Assembly: GCA_965651595.1 (NCBI GenBank)
Contig: CBFGTA010000036.1
Coordinates: forward strand, 1 to 19,580
DNA length: 19,580 nucleotides
DNA from: CBFGTA01 sp965651595
Lineage (GTDB): Bacteria; Actinomycetota; Actinomycetes; S36-B12; UBA10799
Reading direction: 5' to 3'
The notes beneath the pieces are model-generated. The model did not search any database. It saw only the letters and a list, made by a program, of their open reading frames with translations, and was not told the origin of the DNA. The position numbers and the translations under genes are program-made. Below are positions 6,733 to 14,831 of this stretch, one piece after another. Numbering within the stretch: the stretch's first letter is position 1; every line of letters begins with the position of its first letter.

Positions 6733-6760
6733 TCGGGTAACCGGGCAATTGAAAGTCCGG

Positions 6761-7990
6761 TCAACCGTTCTCTCGGTGGGAGTATTCGTCGATTTCTTCC
6801 CGCGGAATCCCCAGCAGGTACAGGACTGAATCGAGGTAAGGAAAATTCACCGCAGCATGGGCCTGCTGGCGGACGATCGGCTTGGCATTGAAGGCAATGC
6901 CAAGCCCGGCGGTGGCGAGCATGTCGAGGTCGTTGGCTCCGTCACCGATGGCAACTGTGTGGTCGAGGGGAACGCCGTACATCTCGGCGAGTTCTCGCAG
7001 CGCTGCTGCCTTGGCGGCTCGGTCGATGACAGGCCCTTGGGTGCGGCCGGTCAGAAAACCGTCGACGACCTCTAGACGATTCGCGCGAACATCTTCGACT
7101 CCGAGTTCGGCGGCCAGAGGATCGATCACTTCATGAAAACCTCCGCTGACCAATGCCACGTGGAATCCCAAAGCACGGAGCGTGCGGCAGAGAGTGCGAG
7201 CCCCGGGTGTCAGCGACACCCGAGACCGCACGGTCTCCAGGACACTGGCCGGGGTTCCTTCGAGTAATGCGACGCGACGCCGGAGTGACTCTGCGAAAGG
7301 GATATCACCTTGCATGGCAGCCGCCGTGACGGCTGCAACTTGTTCCTCACACCCAGCCTCAGAAGCGATCAAATCGATCACTTCTTGTTGGATGAACGTT
7401 GAATCAACATCCATCACCACGAGCCTTGCGCCCCGGCGATGCAGGCCGGGGCGTTGGACGGCGACGTCGATATCGGCGAGTTCACCTACGGTCGCCAAGA
7501 CAGAACGCAGGGTGTCGGTGTCGGCACCCGAAACTTCGAGTTCGAGGGCGGTCACCGGGTAGGCAGCCACGCGCGTGATCCGATCGACGTTTGCCGATGC
7601 GCCGGCAAGCTGTTCGACCACCTGGCTGAGGGAGTCTGGGCACAGAGGGGAACCGATGACCGTCACCAACAAGCGTCCATGCCGGCGGTCGTCTGCTTCG
7701 TCGGCTCCCCACGTGACGGTACAGTCGAGTCCAAGGTCACCAGCAGTTCGACAAACCGCAGTCTGAGCAGCTGTGCGATGCTCATCAGATGCGTCGCTGG
7801 CGTCGAGCAGAAGACCCAGGACCAGAACTCCCCGGATGACGACTTGTTCAATGTCGAGAACTGACAGATTGTGGGGAGCCAGAGCCCCAAGCAGACGAGC
7901 CGTCACGCCGGGACGGTCGGGGCCCGACACGCGCACCAACATGGTTGCGCTGGCATGGGGTTCGACCACCGATCCACTCCTTGACGTCAT
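6761..7990 (-). CDS. serB: Phosphoserine phosphatase
   Basis: A 409-residue SerB that hydrolyses O-phospho-L-serine, the last step of serine synthesis. Two ACT-like regulatory domains (about 17-90 and 105-180; SGPDRPGVTARLLG marks the first) precede a HAD phosphatase domain. That domain has the nucleophile motif MDVDST (D194, D196), motif II SGG (282-284), motif III Lys K327 and motif IV GDGANDLDM (349-357). All catalytic residues are present. The two-ACT architecture matches mycobacterial and Streptomyces SerB. The start ATG (7990-7988) overlaps the stop of the upstream gene as ATGA, implying translational coupling. Confidence 0.95.
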   Translation of the reverse strand: MTSRSGSVVEPHASATMLVRVSGPDRPGVTARLLGALAPHNLSVLDIEQVVIRGVLVLGLLLDASDASDEHRTAAQTAVCRTAGDLGLDCTVTWGADEADDRRHGRLLVTVIGSPLCPDSLSQVVEQLAGASANVDRITRVAAYPVTALELEVSGADTDTLRSVLATVGELADIDVAVQRPGLHRRGARLVVMDVDSTFIQQEVIDLIASEAGCEEQVAAVTAAAMQGDIPFAESLRRRVALLEGTPASVLETVRSRVSLTPGARTLCRTLRALGFHVALVSGGFHEVIDPLAAELGVEDVRANRLEVVDGFLTGRTQGPVIDRAAKAAALRELAEMYGVPLDHTVAIGDGANDLDMLATAGLGIAFNAKPIVRQQAHAAVNFPYLDSVLYLLGIPREEIDEYSHRENG

Positions 7991-8835
7991 TGCGATGTCC
8001 GAAAGTCTGCCAGAACTTGCTGGAGCTGTCCGTGACTGGGACTGACCAGCGCCGCAGTCACTGTACGTGCCACTCGCCGCAGGTCATTGAGTGCTTGCCG
8101 CGATGGCCCCGACAAGTCGTCGACTTGTTGGACCCGCAGTCCCTGACGAGCATGAGTGGTCGACAGGGCCAAGTCGCTGGCCCGCCACATCCGAACAGCC
8201 TGCAGCAGGACGCTGGTGTGATCCGGGACATCCAGCCGGTGAGGCAGCTCAGTGGCGTGCACTCGGTTGAGCCATTCGGCAAAGCCACGGCGATGAGTCG
8301 TATCTAGATGAAGCGAGTCGGGATCAACTCGGCCAGCCGCCTCGAGGATCGCCGCTTTGAGGTCACCGACAGTGTGCGACCTGGCGTAGTGGTGGCGTAC
8401 CCGCGAAACCGCGTCGTCATCGAAGTCATGCACCGTCGCCTGATTATGGTCCCACGTCACCAGCAGCCGCATGCGCGGCAGGACAATTGCCTGGCGAGCG
8501 TCCAGGCAAGCCTGCACGAGACCAGCGGAATCGACGAACGGCACCGGATCGCCCGGCACCGGGAAGTAGCAGAAGCTGATTAAGCGCGACCGGGGGTCGT
8601 CGCCGGGCCGGTGGCCCGCACAGTGGGCGGACTGGGCCAGGGACGTGCCGAGAACGGCTTCCAGGACTGTGGCACCATCGGCTGGGCCGGTTGCGACGAC
8701 TCCGACGGCGCCCGTGCTGAAAGCCCGGCGAACCCTCTCATCGGTAACCGACCCCGAGGCGTACGCGTTGAACCACGCGGTAACGACGGCGGAACTGGGG
8801 AATCCCCATCGCCATAGGTCGGCACTAGTCGACAC
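7987..8835 (-). CDS. Conserved hypothetical protein upstream of serB
   Basis: A 282-residue soluble protein; no domain recognised. It has no signal peptide or transmembrane helix. Landmarks are a Gly/Ala-rich segment around residues 45-70, FPVPGDPVPFVD (about 92-103), LPRMRLLVTWD (about 119-129), and an Arg/His-rich C-terminal half with mostly helical character (RVRHHYARSH, then DLSGPSRQALNDLRRVARTV). The PVPGDP segment recalls an uncharacterised actinobacterial family I have seen near serB, but this is memory and unverified. GTG 8835 is supported by TACCCT placed 6 nt upstream. Its stop overlaps the serB start by ATGA, so it is probably co-translated with SerB. Function unknown. Confidence 0.75.
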   Translation of the reverse strand: MSTSADLWRWGFPSSAVVTAWFNAYASGSVTDERVRRAFSTGAVGVVATGPADGATVLEAVLGTSLAQSAHCAGHRPGDDPRSRLISFCYFPVPGDPVPFVDSAGLVQACLDARQAIVLPRMRLLVTWDHNQATVHDFDDDAVSRVRHHYARSHTVGDLKAAILEAAGRVDPDSLHLDTTHRRGFAEWLNRVHATELPHRLDVPDHTSVLLQAVRMWRASDLALSTTHARQGLRVQQVDDLSGPSRQALNDLRRVARTVTAALVSPSHGQLQQVLADFRTSQ

Positions 8836-8841
8836 GCAATC

Positions 8842-8847
8842 AGGGTA
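8842..8847 (-). promoter_or_regulatory. Leaderless -10 element of the hypothetical-serB operon
   Basis: TACCCT on the minus strand followed by GATTGC and GTG 8835. It would drive the two-gene unit with serB. Confidence 0.55.
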
Positions 8848-8884
8848 GCCCGGAACAGCAAACCGGGTTGGAGCCGTTCAGTCC

Positions 8885-8890
8885 TACACT
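8885..8890 (+). promoter_or_regulatory. Leaderless -10 element of the TauE/SafE gene
   Basis: TACACT followed by CAGGCAG and GTG 8898 (7-nt gap). It decides the start in favour of GTG 8898 over the TTG at 8868. Confidence 0.55.
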
Positions 8891-8897
8891 CAGGCAG

Positions 8898-9650
8898 GTG
8901 ACAGTTTCGGAACTGCTGATCCTTGCCACAGTTGGAGTCCTGGCGGGGGCGGTGAACTCGGCAGTGGGATCTGGTTCACTCCTGACCTACCCTGCGCTGC
9001 TGGCGAGCGGACTGTCGCCCGTGGCCGCCAATGCCACCAACTGTGCTGCTCTCTTGCCCGGTTCGGCAGCCGGAACCTGGGCCTACCGGCGCGAGTTGCG
9101 CGCGCTGACTCGCGGTCGATCGCGACGCGTGGGTGCTTGGTTGATGGCCGCCGGAGTCGGTGGCGCTCTCGGAGCAGTCTTGGTTGTTCTATTGCCGGAG
9201 CGAGTCTTCGGCCTCGTCGTACCGTGGCTGATCGGGTTGGCGTGTGTCGCCGTGGCCCTCGATCCACTCCTGAAACGCTGGCAATTACGGACGGCCCGAT
9301 GGGCCGAAACGCCCGTCGTCGGAGGTGTCGGCGTGTACTCGGGGTACTTCGGTGCCGGACAAGGGATCGCCTATCTCGCGGTCGTCACTTCTTTTCGCGA
9401 GATCGGGAATCTTCAGTCGGCGAACGCGGTCAAGAATGCGGTCGCAACTGCGGCAAACGCGGCAGCAGCAATCGTGTTCGCAGCGTCGGGGCTGGTGGAA
9501 TGGTCGGCGTGGCTGATTGTTGCGGTCGGCGCGGTCGTGGGTGGCTACGCCGGAGGTTCGGCAGCTCGCCGACTGCCCGAAGCCGCTCTGCGCACCGTCG
9601 TGATTGGCGTGGGCATCTACGCCCTCTACCGTGTCCTGGTGGCACCGTAG
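8898..9650 (+). CDS. TauE/SafE family membrane permease
   Basis: A 250-residue integral membrane protein with about eight helices in two repeats. The first repeat has GVLAGAVNSAVGSGSLLTYP and SPVAANATNC; the second has GVGVYSGYFGAGQGIAYLAV and SANAVKNAVATAANA. These glycine-rich loops and N-x-x-N motifs are typical of the TauE/SafE (formerly DUF81) family, which exports sulfite or organosulfonates or other small anions. No sulfur-metabolism gene is adjacent, so the substrate is open. The GTG start is chosen from the TACACT element 7 nt upstream. An in-frame TTG 30 bp earlier is unlikely. The RNA methyltransferase gene follows after 58 bp. Confidence 0.88.
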   Translation: MTVSELLILATVGVLAGAVNSAVGSGSLLTYPALLASGLSPVAANATNCAALLPGSAAGTWAYRRELRALTRGRSRRVGAWLMAAGVGGALGAVLVVLLPERVFGLVVPWLIGLACVAVALDPLLKRWQLRTARWAETPVVGGVGVYSGYFGAGQGIAYLAVVTSFREIGNLQSANAVKNAVATAANAAAAIVFAASGLVEWSAWLIVAVGAVVGGYAGGSAARRLPEAALRTVVIGVGIYALYRVLVAP

Positions 9651-9708
9651 GGTGGGCCACCGACAGACCAGATTGGTATTGGACGATCCGCGCGAGGAGA
9701 GGAGCCGT

Positions 9709-10527
9709 ATGAACCACCCTGCCCGGCGGGTGCAGGTGGTGGAAACGGCCGAAGATCCTGCGGTTGATTTCTACCGGCACATGACCGACTCGGCTCTGCG
9801 ACGTGTCAGGGAACCGGCCGAAGGCATGTTCATCGCCGAGGGCGAACTAGTCATCTCGCGGGCCTGTGAGGCAGGCTTCGAGCCGGTGCATGCCCTCATG
9901 CAGCAGCGATGGGTCTCTTCCCTGCCGGAGACCTGGCCCGACGACGCCCCCGTGTTTGTGGCCGCCGATGATGTCCTCGCCGCGATCACCGGGTACCGCC
10001 TCCATCGGGGTGCCCTGGCCGCCTTCCGGCGCAAACCGTTGCCGCAGTGGCGCCATCTCCTCGAAGCGAGTCGCCGTCTCGTGCTGTTGGAGAATCTGGT
10101 GGACCACACCAACGTAGGTCTCACCTTCCGTTCTGCGGCTGGTCTTGGCATTGATGGGATCCTGGTCAGCCCTGAATGCGCCGACCCCCTCTACCGCCGG
10201 GCAGTGAAGGTGTCAATGGGTGCGACCTTGACCCTGCCGTGGGCGCGGTGCCATCCCTGGCCTGAATCCCTCAACGAGATTGTTCGACACGGTTGGAAGA
10301 TCGCCGCCCTTGCTCTCACCGTGGATGCGGTACCTCTGAACACTGTGGAGTTCGCGGCTACCGAGCCGTGGGCGCTGCTGTGTGGATCCGAAGGGCCCGG
10401 GTTGACTGACGCTGCGTTAGAAGCCAGCACAGTCTCGGTTCAGATTCCGATGCACGGAAACGTCGATTCGTTGAATGTTGCCATGGCGGCCGCAATCTCA
10501 ACCTATGTCGTGATGGGGGGTACGTGA
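9709..10527 (+). CDS. SpoU/TrmH family RNA 2'-O-methyltransferase
   Basis: A 272-residue SPOUT methyltransferase. An N-terminal substrate-binding domain (about 25-110, including GMFIAEGELVISRA) precedes the trefoil-knot domain. Motif 1 is ENLVDHTNVGLTFRSA (128-143, N135 and R141), motif 2 is LCGSEGPGLT (E228) and motif 3 is IPMHGNVDSLNVAMA (246-260). These bind S-adenosylmethionine and catalyse ribose 2'-O-methylation of rRNA or tRNA; the target nucleotide cannot be read from sequence. Motif 1 has DHTN where most members have DPxN, as in some actinobacterial homologues. The ATG at 9709 has a strong purine-rich Shine-Dalgarno (AGGAGAGGAG, 9695-9704); the upstream in-frame start at 9604 lies inside the TauE gene. 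Confidence 0.92.
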   Translation: MNHPARRVQVVETAEDPAVDFYRHMTDSALRRVREPAEGMFIAEGELVISRACEAGFEPVHALMQQRWVSSLPETWPDDAPVFVAADDVLAAITGYRLHRGALAAFRRKPLPQWRHLLEASRRLVLLENLVDHTNVGLTFRSAAGLGIDGILVSPECADPLYRRAVKVSMGATLTLPWARCHPWPESLNEIVRHGWKIAALALTVDAVPLNTVEFAATEPWALLCGSEGPGLTDAALEASTVSVQIPMHGNVDSLNVAMAAAISTYVVMGGT

Positions 10528-10552
10528 TGGGCGACAGGCGCTTGCGTCATGG

Positions 10553-10558
10553 CAGGGT
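10553..10558 (+). promoter_or_regulatory. Putative leaderless -10 element of the histidine-phosphatase gene
   Basis: CAGGGT followed by AGGCCC and ATG 10565 (6-nt gap); A2 and T6 are conserved. GCGACA (10531-10536), 16 bp upstream, resembles a -35. Confidence 0.4.
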
Positions 10559-10564
10559 AGGCCC

Positions 10565-11161
10565 ATGGCTCAGATCTATCTTCTTCGGCACGGCGAAACA
10601 GCGTGGTCGCTTTCCGGTCAACACACTGGTCGCACCGACATTCCCTTGACAGACAACGGAAGGGAACGCGCCGCGCTTGTTGCCCCCATGGTCTCCCACC
10701 TGGAGTTCGGCCTGGTGCTATCGAGTCCTCTCGGGCGGGCGCGCGATACGGCAGCCTTGGCGGGTCTGAGCGTGGACGCAGTCGACGAGGATCTCCTCGA
10801 ATGGGACTACGGCTCCTACGAGGGACGCACGACAGCCGACATTCGCGAGGAACTCCACGACCCTAACTGGGTCATTTGGGACAGTCCGATTCCACCGGGC
10901 GACACTCCAGGCGAGACGCCGGCGGATGTGGCCCGCCGTTGTGAACGAGTGATCGAACGTTGCCAGCCGGTGCTAGCCGCCGGGAAGAACTGCTGCCTGG
11001 TGGCGCATGGGCACTTGTTGCGGATCTTCACTGCGACATGGCTCGGCCTGCCTGGTGACGCTGGCCGGTTGTTCGCATTGGAGGCGGGGGCGCTGTCTAG
11101 CCTCGGGTTCGAACGCGAGCAGCACGTGATTACCAGCTGGAACCAGTTGCCTCCGAGTTGA
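10565..11161 (+). CDS. Histidine phosphatase superfamily protein (phosphoglycerate mutase-like)
   Basis: A 198-residue protein with the RHGET motif (R8-H9-G10-E11-T12), the GRTDIPLTDNG block, SSPLGRARDTA, the acidic proton donor region LLEWDYGSYEG (E79) and the second catalytic histidine in HGH (148-150). All superfamily catalytic residues are present. The compact size and LEWDYGSYEGRT pattern resemble broad-specificity sugar or nucleotide phosphatases often annotated as cobC/gpm-like, rather than the longer glycolytic dPGM (about 230-250 residues). It lies 37 bp after the RNA methyltransferase with its own leaderless-type promoter, and converges with the peptide transporter (50 bp between stops). 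Confidence 0.9.
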   Translation: MAQIYLLRHGETAWSLSGQHTGRTDIPLTDNGRERAALVAPMVSHLEFGLVLSSPLGRARDTAALAGLSVDAVDEDLLEWDYGSYEGRTTADIREELHDPNWVIWDSPIPPGDTPGETPADVARRCERVIERCQPVLAAGKNCCLVAHGHLLRIFTATWLGLPGDAGRLFALEAGALSSLGFEREQHVITSWNQLPPS

Positions 11162-11191
11162 GCCCTTGGCCTCCCAGCTTGCGCCAGCAGC

Positions 11192-11210
11192 CTAGTTGAG
11201 TCTCAGCTAG
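11192..11210. terminator. Weak hairpin between convergent genes
   Basis: CTAGTTG (11192-11198) pairs with CAGCTAG (11204-11210) through seven base pairs including one G-T wobble, with a 5-nt loop. It lies between the stops of the histidine phosphatase and the POT transporter and could end either transcript. No T-run follows, so it is weakly supported. Confidence 0.3.
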
Positions 11211-11211
11211 C

Positions 11212-12699
11212 TTAGTGCACTCCACTCATCAAGACTCGGAGCCGCTTGATCTGGGTGCTGAAGATCACAGCCAGGACTACGGCCGCCGCACCGAGCACCG
11301 TGAAGTAGCCCGCGTTTCCGATAACTTCCTGCAGCTGCCCCAGCTGCCCTCCTAGGGCGTCGCCTACAGCCGTTGCTAGGAACCACAAGGCAAGAACCTG
11401 GCTTTCCATACCCCGTGGCGCCAACTTCGTGGAAGCCGACAGTCCCGTCGGGCTCAACAGGAGTTCGGCCACCACTTGTATCAGCAGGACCAGCACGAGC
11501 CATTCCCAAGCCACCAACTGCCGCTCGGCGATCGTGCTGAGGTATCCCATCAACAGGAACGATCCGCCGATGAGTGCAATCGCCAGGGCGAACTTGGCCG
11601 GCAGACTCGGCGCCCGGCGCCCGAGCTTCAACCACAGCAGAGCAAAAACTGGGGCAAAAATGATGATCCCGACCGGGTCGACCGATTGGAGCCAGCTCGC
11701 GGGAAACTCAAAGCTACCCAGCATGCGTGACGTGTTGTTCTCTGCGAACAGGTTGAGCATCGAACCGGCCTGGTCGAAAATCATCCAGAACATGACGGCC
11801 CCGATGAAGATCCAAATGTAGGCCTTCATTCGTGAGCGCTCAACGGTGGTGAGCTGTGGGTTGCGGAAGATGTACCAGAAGTAGAACAGCGGCGTCAGTA
11901 CCGCGACCAAGGTGAGAAAGACAATCAGGTACGTGGCTCGATAGTTGCCAGTTAGTTGCAGAACTACCAAGATGACAGCGATAGTTCCGATGGCGGACGA
12001 AACAGTCCGCATCAGCTTCATGCGGGTCTGGCGCGGTGCTGGTTGCGGCACGCTCTTGCCGATGTCGCCGAGTGTTCGTTGACCGAGAGCCAGATACGTG
12101 ATGAGGGCGATGGTCATTCCAACCCCGGCCGCACCGAAGCCGACGTGCCAGCCCACCTGCTGGCCCAGAGTGCCGCAAATGAATGGCGCGATGAACCCGC
12201 CGACGTTGATGCCCATGTAGTAGATCGAGAACCCCGAGTCGCGGCGTACACCGTCGTCGGTGTCTCCGTCGTAGAGACCACCCACCATTGCGGAAATGTT
12301 CGGCTTCAGCAAACCGGTGCCCAGTGCGATGAACACCAGGCCCGGCCACACCGACCACGCCATCGGGATCGCCATCACGTAGTGCCCGCCGGCGATGATG
12401 AAAGCACCCACCAAGACCGTCTTGCGGGGGCCCCACATTCGGTCCGAAATCCAGCCGCCTGGGACGCTGAGCAGATAGACCATGGAACTGTAGACGCCAT
12501 AGATCGCCACTGACTCGCCAACACTCATCCCCAGGCCACCGGAACTTTCCGGTGCAGCAAGGTACAACACGAGGATGGCTCGCAACCCGTAGTACGAGAA
12601 CCGTTCCCACAGCTCGGTCGTAAAGAGGGTGAACAGGCCGACCGGATGGCCAAGGAAACGATGATCCTGGGCCGGGGCGATCTTCGGTCCGACTGTCAT
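11212..12699 (-). CDS. Proton-dependent oligopeptide transporter (POT/PTR2 family)
   Basis: A 495-residue transporter of the major facilitator superfamily with 12-14 predicted helices, importing di- and tripeptides with protons. The first helix carries ExxERFxYY (E29-L-W-E32-R33-F34-S-Y36-Y37), the POT hallmark for proton coupling and peptide binding. The second signature appears as YYMGINVGGFIAPFICGTLG. The loop KPNISAMVGGLY and the late LLSPTGLSASTKLAPRGMES segment are also family-typical. ATG 12699 is chosen over TTG 12708 because TAGTTT ends 7 nt upstream, the leaderless spacing seen elsewhere. It diverges from the alpha/beta-hydrolase gene (83 bp between starts). Confidence 0.93.
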   Translation of the reverse strand: MTVGPKIAPAQDHRFLGHPVGLFTLFTTELWERFSYYGLRAILVLYLAAPESSGGLGMSVGESVAIYGVYSSMVYLLSVPGGWISDRMWGPRKTVLVGAFIIAGGHYVMAIPMAWSVWPGLVFIALGTGLLKPNISAMVGGLYDGDTDDGVRRDSGFSIYYMGINVGGFIAPFICGTLGQQVGWHVGFGAAGVGMTIALITYLALGQRTLGDIGKSVPQPAPRQTRMKLMRTVSSAIGTIAVILVVLQLTGNYRATYLIVFLTLVAVLTPLFYFWYIFRNPQLTTVERSRMKAYIWIFIGAVMFWMIFDQAGSMLNLFAENNTSRMLGSFEFPASWLQSVDPVGIIIFAPVFALLWLKLGRRAPSLPAKFALAIALIGGSFLLMGYLSTIAERQLVAWEWLVLVLLIQVVAELLLSPTGLSASTKLAPRGMESQVLALWFLATAVGDALGGQLGQLQEVIGNAGYFTVLGAAAVVLAVIFSTQIKRLRVLMSGVH

Positions 12700-12706
12700 A
12701 CCGGGC

Positions 12707-12712
12707 AAACTA
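12707..12712 (-). promoter_or_regulatory. Leaderless -10 element of the POT transporter gene
   Basis: TAGTTT on the minus strand followed by GCCCGGT and ATG 12699. Confidence 0.55.
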
Positions 12713-12770
12713 ACGTCTGCAGGGGTCGTTTTGCGCGTTCGGGTCGCTGAGATAGCAGGTGAAGTGCGGC

Positions 12771-12776
12771 TAAGGT
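12771..12776 (+). promoter_or_regulatory. Leaderless -10 element of the hydrolase-GTPase operon
   Basis: TAAGGT followed by ACGGGT and ATG 12783 (6-nt gap). It probably drives both the hydrolase and the overlapping GTPase gene. No convincing -35. Confidence 0.55.
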
Positions 12777-12782
12777 ACGGGT

Positions 12783-14831
12783 ATGCCCATCCGTCAACGC
12801 GTGTTGGACGTTCTCAGCAACCGTGACTTGGCTGCCAAGACCGCCACGTTTGCTGCTGCCGCCAGTGTAGGAGCGACGTTCGCTCCGAACCTTCTGCCCC
12901 GCAAGCCGATCGACCAGGCGATTGCCACCGGAGTGTCGGCCAGCATTTGGTACGGCGTCGCCAGCATGACGCAAACTTTCGTCGACAGTTTCTCTAGGCG
13001 GGTTGCCCCGGGCCGAGAACGGTCCAGGCAAGAGAGTCGCAAGTACCTCAACACCATCGCGAATCTGATGGCAGTCGGAGCTGGACTAGCCATTCAGCGT
13101 GCTCTGCCTCCCAAGGCGGACGAACCTGTCAAGCGGGCGTTCGTGCGCACTGCCGGGTGGGAGTTCTCGGCAATTGGGGCGATTGGAGTAGGGGTCACGG
13201 CAGTGGCAGGCGCCGCCGAGGCGATTGATCGGCGGCAGGGCGGGCGCTTACATCCTGCGGCGATCCCCGTGGGCTTCGTATTCGGTTCGGCCTTGTCGAC
13301 GGCAGAAATTGTGTGGTACCGGCGGCACCAACAACAGACAGCCCCGCTCGTTGAATCAATCGGTCAGGGCGCTGGCGTCATGGTCGGGGTCTCGGCGTTG
13401 ACCTTCGCCGAGACCCGGGCTGCCCGGGGAATCGCGCGGGTGATTCGTCGAGGATTACCGGGGATGGCAATCGTGGCAGAACCGATTGGGCACGCAGTAG
13501 TGCTGGCGGCCTTGGCGGGTGCTTCGATGGCTGGGATCGAGTACGCCAACCGTCGGGCTGAGCACGGTGGCGCAGCCGTAGAGGCGGCCTATTCCGAGGC
13601 CCCCCAACTCACGCGAGTCAGTGGAGGGCCCGAATCAGTTGTCGATTGGACCACCCTGTCTCGCGAGGGCCGGCGCTTCGTGAACATGGGTTTGACTGCG
13701 GCTGAGATTGAGGACGTCACGGGTCAGGCCGCCCAAGACCCGATCCGCGCATTCGTCGGTCTCGAATCGGCGCCCACAGTCGATTCACGAGTGTCTCTCA
13801 TGCTCGACGAGATGGAAAGGCTCGGGGCATTCGAGAGATCCGTCATCTGCCTGAGCAGTCCGACCGGCACCGGATACATCAACTACGTCATGGCCGAAGC
13901 CTTGGAATACATGACTCGTGGGGACTGTGCCATCGTCGCCCTCCAGTACTCTCTGCGGCCGAGTTTTCTGTCTTTGGATCGGGTCAAAGTCGGACGCGAA
14001 CAGAATCGAGCACTCCTGCACGCAGTGCACGGAAGACTGATGGGAATCCCTCCCGAGAAAAGGCCACGGCTTGTGGCGTTTGGAGAAAGCCTCGGAGCCC
14101 ACACACTCCAAGATGCCTTCATCCACGAAGGGACAACCGGCCTGAAGCGATCGGGAATCTCTCATGCCCTGTTCGTGGGCACGCCAGCCGAGAGCAAGTG
14201 GATGGAGCAGTGGCGGCTCTATCCTGAACGCTACGACCCTGACCAAGAAGTCGTTGAAGTGCACGGATTCGACGAGTGGTCGAGCTTGAGTCGGCTACAG
14301 CGTCAGTCGGCTCGCTACTTCTTGCTCAGCCACGACGAAGATCCGATTTGCAAGTTTTCTCCGGCATTGGCGGTACAGGAGCCAGCGTGGATGCGAGAAG
14401 GCCCCCAGCGGTCCCCGGCACTTCCCGAAGGGGTCCGTTGGCGACCGTTCATCACCTTTGTCCTGACTGCGGTTGACGTCAAGAACGCCACCAACGTCGT
14501 GCCCGGGCAGTTTGAGGCTTTGGGGCACGACTACCGGGCCGATCTGGCCCGGTTCACGAGCATCGCCTTCGACCTACCCGTTGGTGACGACGAACTCGAA
14601 CGCATCGAACAAGCATTGCGGCAGCGGGAGATGGTTTGGGCGGAACGCCGAGTCGTTGCGGAGCAGTTCGCCCAAGCCTGGGAAGGCGTGGCTCGCCAAG
14701 TACACACCTGGGGAGTTGCAACGGACGCGGAAAGCCTCGTCGCAATGAGCAGCCAGATGGCAGGCTTGCCCATATCAGGACAACCGGCGCCGACTGTTCG
14801 AGAAGAGATGAGGAAACCCCGTGGCGACTGA
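12783..14831 (+). CDS. Membrane-anchored alpha/beta-hydrolase (Abhydrolase_9 type)
   Basis: A 682-residue protein. Residues about 15-260 hold several Ala/Gly-rich hydrophobic segments resembling the membrane N-domain of this family. Residues about 285-600 form an alpha/beta-hydrolase domain: VDWTTLSREGRRFV, SSPTGTGYINYVMAEALEYM, then the nucleophile elbow GESLG (S436). HDEDP (D520) and GHDY (H582) fit the acid and base of a Ser-Asp-His triad by analogy with PF10081 proteins. The substrate of the family is unknown; an esterase or lipase acting at the membrane is the natural guess. A C-terminal extension (about 600-682) is helical and charged. ATG 12783 follows TAAGGT by 6 nt. The last 11 bp overlap the GTPase gene. 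Confidence 0.82.
   Translation: MPIRQRVLDVLSNRDLAAKTATFAAAASVGATFAPNLLPRKPIDQAIATGVSASIWYGVASMTQTFVDSFSRRVAPGRERSRQESRKYLNTIANLMAVGAGLAIQRALPPKADEPVKRAFVRTAGWEFSAIGAIGVGVTAVAGAAEAIDRRQGGRLHPAAIPVGFVFGSALSTAEIVWYRRHQQQTAPLVESIGQGAGVMVGVSALTFAETRAARGIARVIRRGLPGMAIVAEPIGHAVVLAALAGASMAGIEYANRRAEHGGAAVEAAYSEAPQLTRVSGGPESVVDWTTLSREGRRFVNMGLTAAEIEDVTGQAAQDPIRAFVGLESAPTVDSRVSLMLDEMERLGAFERSVICLSSPTGTGYINYVMAEALEYMTRGDCAIVALQYSLRPSFLSLDRVKVGREQNRALLHAVHGRLMGIPPEKRPRLVAFGESLGAHTLQDAFIHEGTTGLKRSGISHALFVGTPAESKWMEQWRLYPERYDPDQEVVEVHGFDEWSSLSRLQRQSARYFLLSHDEDPICKFSPALAVQEPAWMREGPQRSPALPEGVRWRPFITFVLTAVDVKNATNVVPGQFEALGHDYRADLARFTSIAFDLPVGDDELERIEQALRQREMVWAERRVVAEQFAQAWEGVARQVHTWGVATDAESLVAMSSQMAGLPISGQPAPTVREEMRKPRGD

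Noticed and set aside
6020..6748. 242-codon minus-strand frame across sixA and the TMEM175 start
   Set aside because: It covers two recognised genes in other frames and its translation is rich in Arg, Pro and Ser, without motifs.
6733..6760. ACCGG/CCGGT repeat between the sixA-like gene and serB
   Set aside because: Only 5 bp of stem with a 12-nt loop and no T-run; no stronger than chance.
9604..9708. Upstream start of the RNA methyltransferase
   Set aside because: It overlaps the end of the TauE gene in another frame; ATG 9709 has a strong ribosome binding site.
11840..12610. 256-codon minus-strand frame inside the POT gene
   Set aside because: Same strand, different frame from an unmistakable transporter; Arg/His/Gly-rich translation without domains.
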